Source of the DNA: an uncultured Opitutia bacterium
Lineage (GTDB): Bacteria > Verrucomicrobiota > Verrucomicrobiia > Opitutales > Opitutaceae
DNA length: 8,266 nt
Direction: 5' to 3'
Assembly (NCBI GenBank): GCA_903938935.1
Contig: CAJAFD010000065.1
Span: forward strand, 1-8,266
The notes below the pieces were generated by a model. It had not been told where the DNA came from. It did no database searches and was given only the letters and a program-made list of their open reading frames with translations. The position numbers and the translations under genes were made by a program. Positions 6,991-8,266 of the stretch are shown here, piece by piece; the first letter of the stretch is position 1; each line of letters begins with the position of its first letter.

Positions 6991-6997
6991 AAAGAGG
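6991..6997 (+). promoter_or_regulatory. Ribosome binding site deciding the sigma factor start
   Basis: AAAGAGG sits 8 nt before ATG 7006. It supports that start over the in-frame start codon at 6961, which has no such site and would add 15 residues outside the family pattern. Confidence 0.6.
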
Positions 6998-7005
6998 CAG
7001 AACGT

Positions 7006-7608
7006 ATGTCCTCAAAAGCTCAAGAAGTTGCCCTGGATCATGCCTTGGTAGCCCGCTTTAAAAATGGCGACCAATCGGCATTCGATGAAATGGTCACACG
7101 TTATTGGGATCGGATTTATTCGATGGTGCACCAACTCCTGCGCAATCAACAAGACGCCGAAGAAGTCACCCAAGACGCGTTTATTCGCGCGCATCGTGGC
7201 CTCGTGAATTTCCGGGGTGATTCCGCGTTTTCCACCTGGCTCTATCAGATCGCGACCAATTTGGCGCGTAATCGCTACTGGTATTGGTGGCGCCGCAAAC
7301 GCGATAAATCCGTCTCCTTCGATGCTCCACTCAGCGCCGATAATGAGACGACCTTGGCCGATATAATTCCAGCCGAGGTGGAGACGCCCGACGACATCAC
7401 GGTAACAACCGAGTTTGTAGCGCGCATTGCCAAAGGCATGGAGAAAATCAGTGCTAAACATCGGGAAATTCTCACACTGCGAAACATCAAGAACCTTTCT
7501 TACGAGGAGATTGCTGAGATTTTAAATATTTCTGTAGGCACGGTCAAAAGCCGCATCGCTCGCGCCCGCGATAGCCTGAAATCAAAACTAGGAGAAGATT
7601 TTAAATGA
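7006..7608 (+). CDS. ECF-type RNA polymerase sigma factor (RpoE-like)
   Basis: A 200-residue sigma-70 family protein of the extracytoplasmic function class, directing RNA polymerase to a specific promoter set. Region 2 (about 24-98) shows FDEMVTRYWDRIYSMVHQLL, the core-binding DAEEVTQDAFIRAHRGL, then FRGDSAFSTWLYQIATNLARNR and an aromatic/basic segment YWYWWRRKR at 91-99. A linker of about 45 acidic residues follows. Region 4 (about 143-196) shows ISAKHREILTLRNIKNLSYEEIAEIL and the helix-turn-helix NISVGTVKSRIARARDSLK. There is no region 1.1 or 3 and no C-terminal extension, as expected for a simple ECF factor. The gene overlaps the next by 4 nt (ATGA), so translation is probably coupled, the usual arrangement of an ECF sigma with its anti-sigma. 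The signal it answers to is not visible in the window. Confidence 0.95.
   Translation: MSSKAQEVALDHALVARFKNGDQSAFDEMVTRYWDRIYSMVHQLLRNQQDAEEVTQDAFIRAHRGLVNFRGDSAFSTWLYQIATNLARNRYWYWWRRKRDKSVSFDAPLSADNETTLADIIPAEVETPDDITVTTEFVARIAKGMEKISAKHREILTLRNIKNLSYEEIAEILNISVGTVKSRIARARDSLKSKLGEDFK
7590..7594 (+). promoter_or_regulatory. Ribosome binding site of the anti-sigma gene
   Basis: AGGAG lies inside the end of the sigma gene, 10 nt before ATG 7605. With the ATGA overlap it fixes the start of the downstream gene. Confidence 0.65.
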
Positions 7609-8266
7609 ACGACGCTGAATTCATCGAACTGCTTAATCTTTATCTCGACCACGAGATCAGCGCCGTCGACGCACGTCGGCTTGAAGCGGAAGTCACCCGC
7701 AATCCTGCGCGCTACAAAATTTATCGAGAATACTGCCAGATGCAGAAGGCCTGTGTGGTCTTGGCTCAGACGTCTGCACTGGAAACTGCGGCCACACCCG
7801 CAGACGCCAATGTTGTGAGCTTCGACGACGATGCTCCACGTTGGGGCTTTGGCTTTTACGCTGCGGCTGCTTGTGCTGCGGCCGCCTGCGTTGCGGTGGT
7901 GGCGGTCATGCGCAATGGAAACGGTTCGGCCAATTTGGCCGCGCTTGCGCCTGAAATCTCTAGTATTGCGAGCACGCAATTCACCCCAGTCTCAAGTCTT
8001 GCGGATAAGCCTCGCGATTTGCCGCGTACCGTTTCAGTCGCGGCGAGAAATGGCGACATGAAGCCTGCTTTTGCTGCTTACACGCCTCGATCGATTACTG
8101 CACAAAACTCAGCTGCCGGTCTCGATCGCAACGATGCTCGTTTTGAATGGATGCAAGGCGTTCAAGTCAGCGCCATGCCACGTTTGATGGCGGAGGATTT
8201 ACGCTTCGATCAAAAGGCAAATCTCGCACCTGATAAAAACAACCTTCGTAACCGGCGTCCAATCGA
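7605..8266 (+). CDS. Putative membrane-anchored anti-sigma factor (partial, 3' end beyond window)
   Basis: The frame is open for 220 codons from ATG 7605 to the window edge without a stop, so the C-terminus is missing. Residues 1-50 (MNDAEFIELLNLYLDHEISA, then VDARRLEAEV) have the helical N-terminal pattern of anti-sigma domains, in which 'LxxYLDxEls...A..LE..l' normally leads to a CxxC zinc motif. Here the position reads NPARYKIYREYC and only His16, Cys44 and Cys50 remain, so the classic Hx3Cx2C site is absent. One membrane segment spans about 80-102 (WGFGFY, then Ala/Val-rich), followed by at least 118 mainly polar residues predicted to be periplasmic (DKPRDLPR, AAYTPRSITAQ). I recognise no known domain there. 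Position, translational coupling and topology point to the partner of the sigma factor: the cytosolic part binds sigma and the outer part senses. The function is inferred mostly from context. Confidence 0.8.
   Translation, partial: MNDAEFIELLNLYLDHEISAVDARRLEAEVTRNPARYKIYREYCQMQKACVVLAQTSALETAATPADANVVSFDDDAPRWGFGFYAAAACAAAACVAVVAVMRNGNGSANLAALAPEISSIASTQFTPVSSLADKPRDLPRTVSVAARNGDMKPAFAAYTPRSITAQNSAAGLDRNDARFEWMQGVQVSAMPRLMAEDLRFDQKANLAPDKNNLRNRRPI

Noticed and set aside
1..8266. CRISPR array, insertion sequence, integrase, toxin-antitoxin or phage-defence genes
   Set aside because: No spaced direct repeats, transposase or integrase motifs, or target-site duplications were seen; all sizeable regions are explained by the listed genes.

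Overview
This 8.3 kb window is compact, moderately GC-rich bacterial chromosome with mostly housekeeping content. The gene families present suggest a Gram-negative organism with an outer membrane: a Pal lipoprotein, an ECF sigma factor with a membrane anti-sigma protein, and a bacterial MBL/beta-CASP nuclease. The style of the sigma/anti-sigma pair and of the proteins as a whole reminds me of Verrucomicrobiota (Opitutales). That placement comes from family resemblance only and was not tested by any search.

Layout from left to right: (1) an inositol-monophosphatase-family phosphatase on + (122-919); (2) a strong bidirectional terminator (921-948) separating it from a convergent MBL-fold/beta-CASP RNA hydrolase on - (988-2346); (3) upstream of the hydrolase on the same strand, an ApaG-domain protein (2461-2883, -); (4) divergent from apaG, purH on + (2951-4507), then an M20-family dipeptidase 58 nt further on (4566-5942, +), probably one transcript; (5) a second strong bidirectional terminator (5985-6018) between the dipeptidase and a convergent Pal/OmpA-like lipoprotein (6040-6603, -); (6) a tRNA-Lys(UUU) on - (6758-6832 including encoded CCA); (7) on + a two-gene unit, an ECF sigma factor (7006-7608) overlapping by 4 nt a membrane-anchored putative anti-sigma factor (from 7605, running off the right edge at 8266 with no stop).

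How the genes relate: purH performs the last two steps of IMP synthesis, and the peptidase downstream may recycle small peptides. The hydrolase and ApaG form a possible two-gene unit of unknown joint purpose. The sigma/anti-sigma pair is a classical signal-transduction cassette in which the anti-sigma protein holds the sigma factor at the inner membrane. It lies near pal, a cell-envelope gene, but on the other strand and separated by the tRNA, so any regulatory link is only a guess.

I did not find a clearly new system. The most useful second looks are a putative anti-sigma protein without the usual zinc motif, an ApaG that lacks the central glycine of its GxGxxG motif, a tRNA-Lys with an imperfect anticodon stem, and a marked fall in G-over-C excess on the + strand near 2.4-2.7 kb. 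Most genes here also have no visible Shine-Dalgarno sequence; the sigma/anti-sigma pair is the exception.
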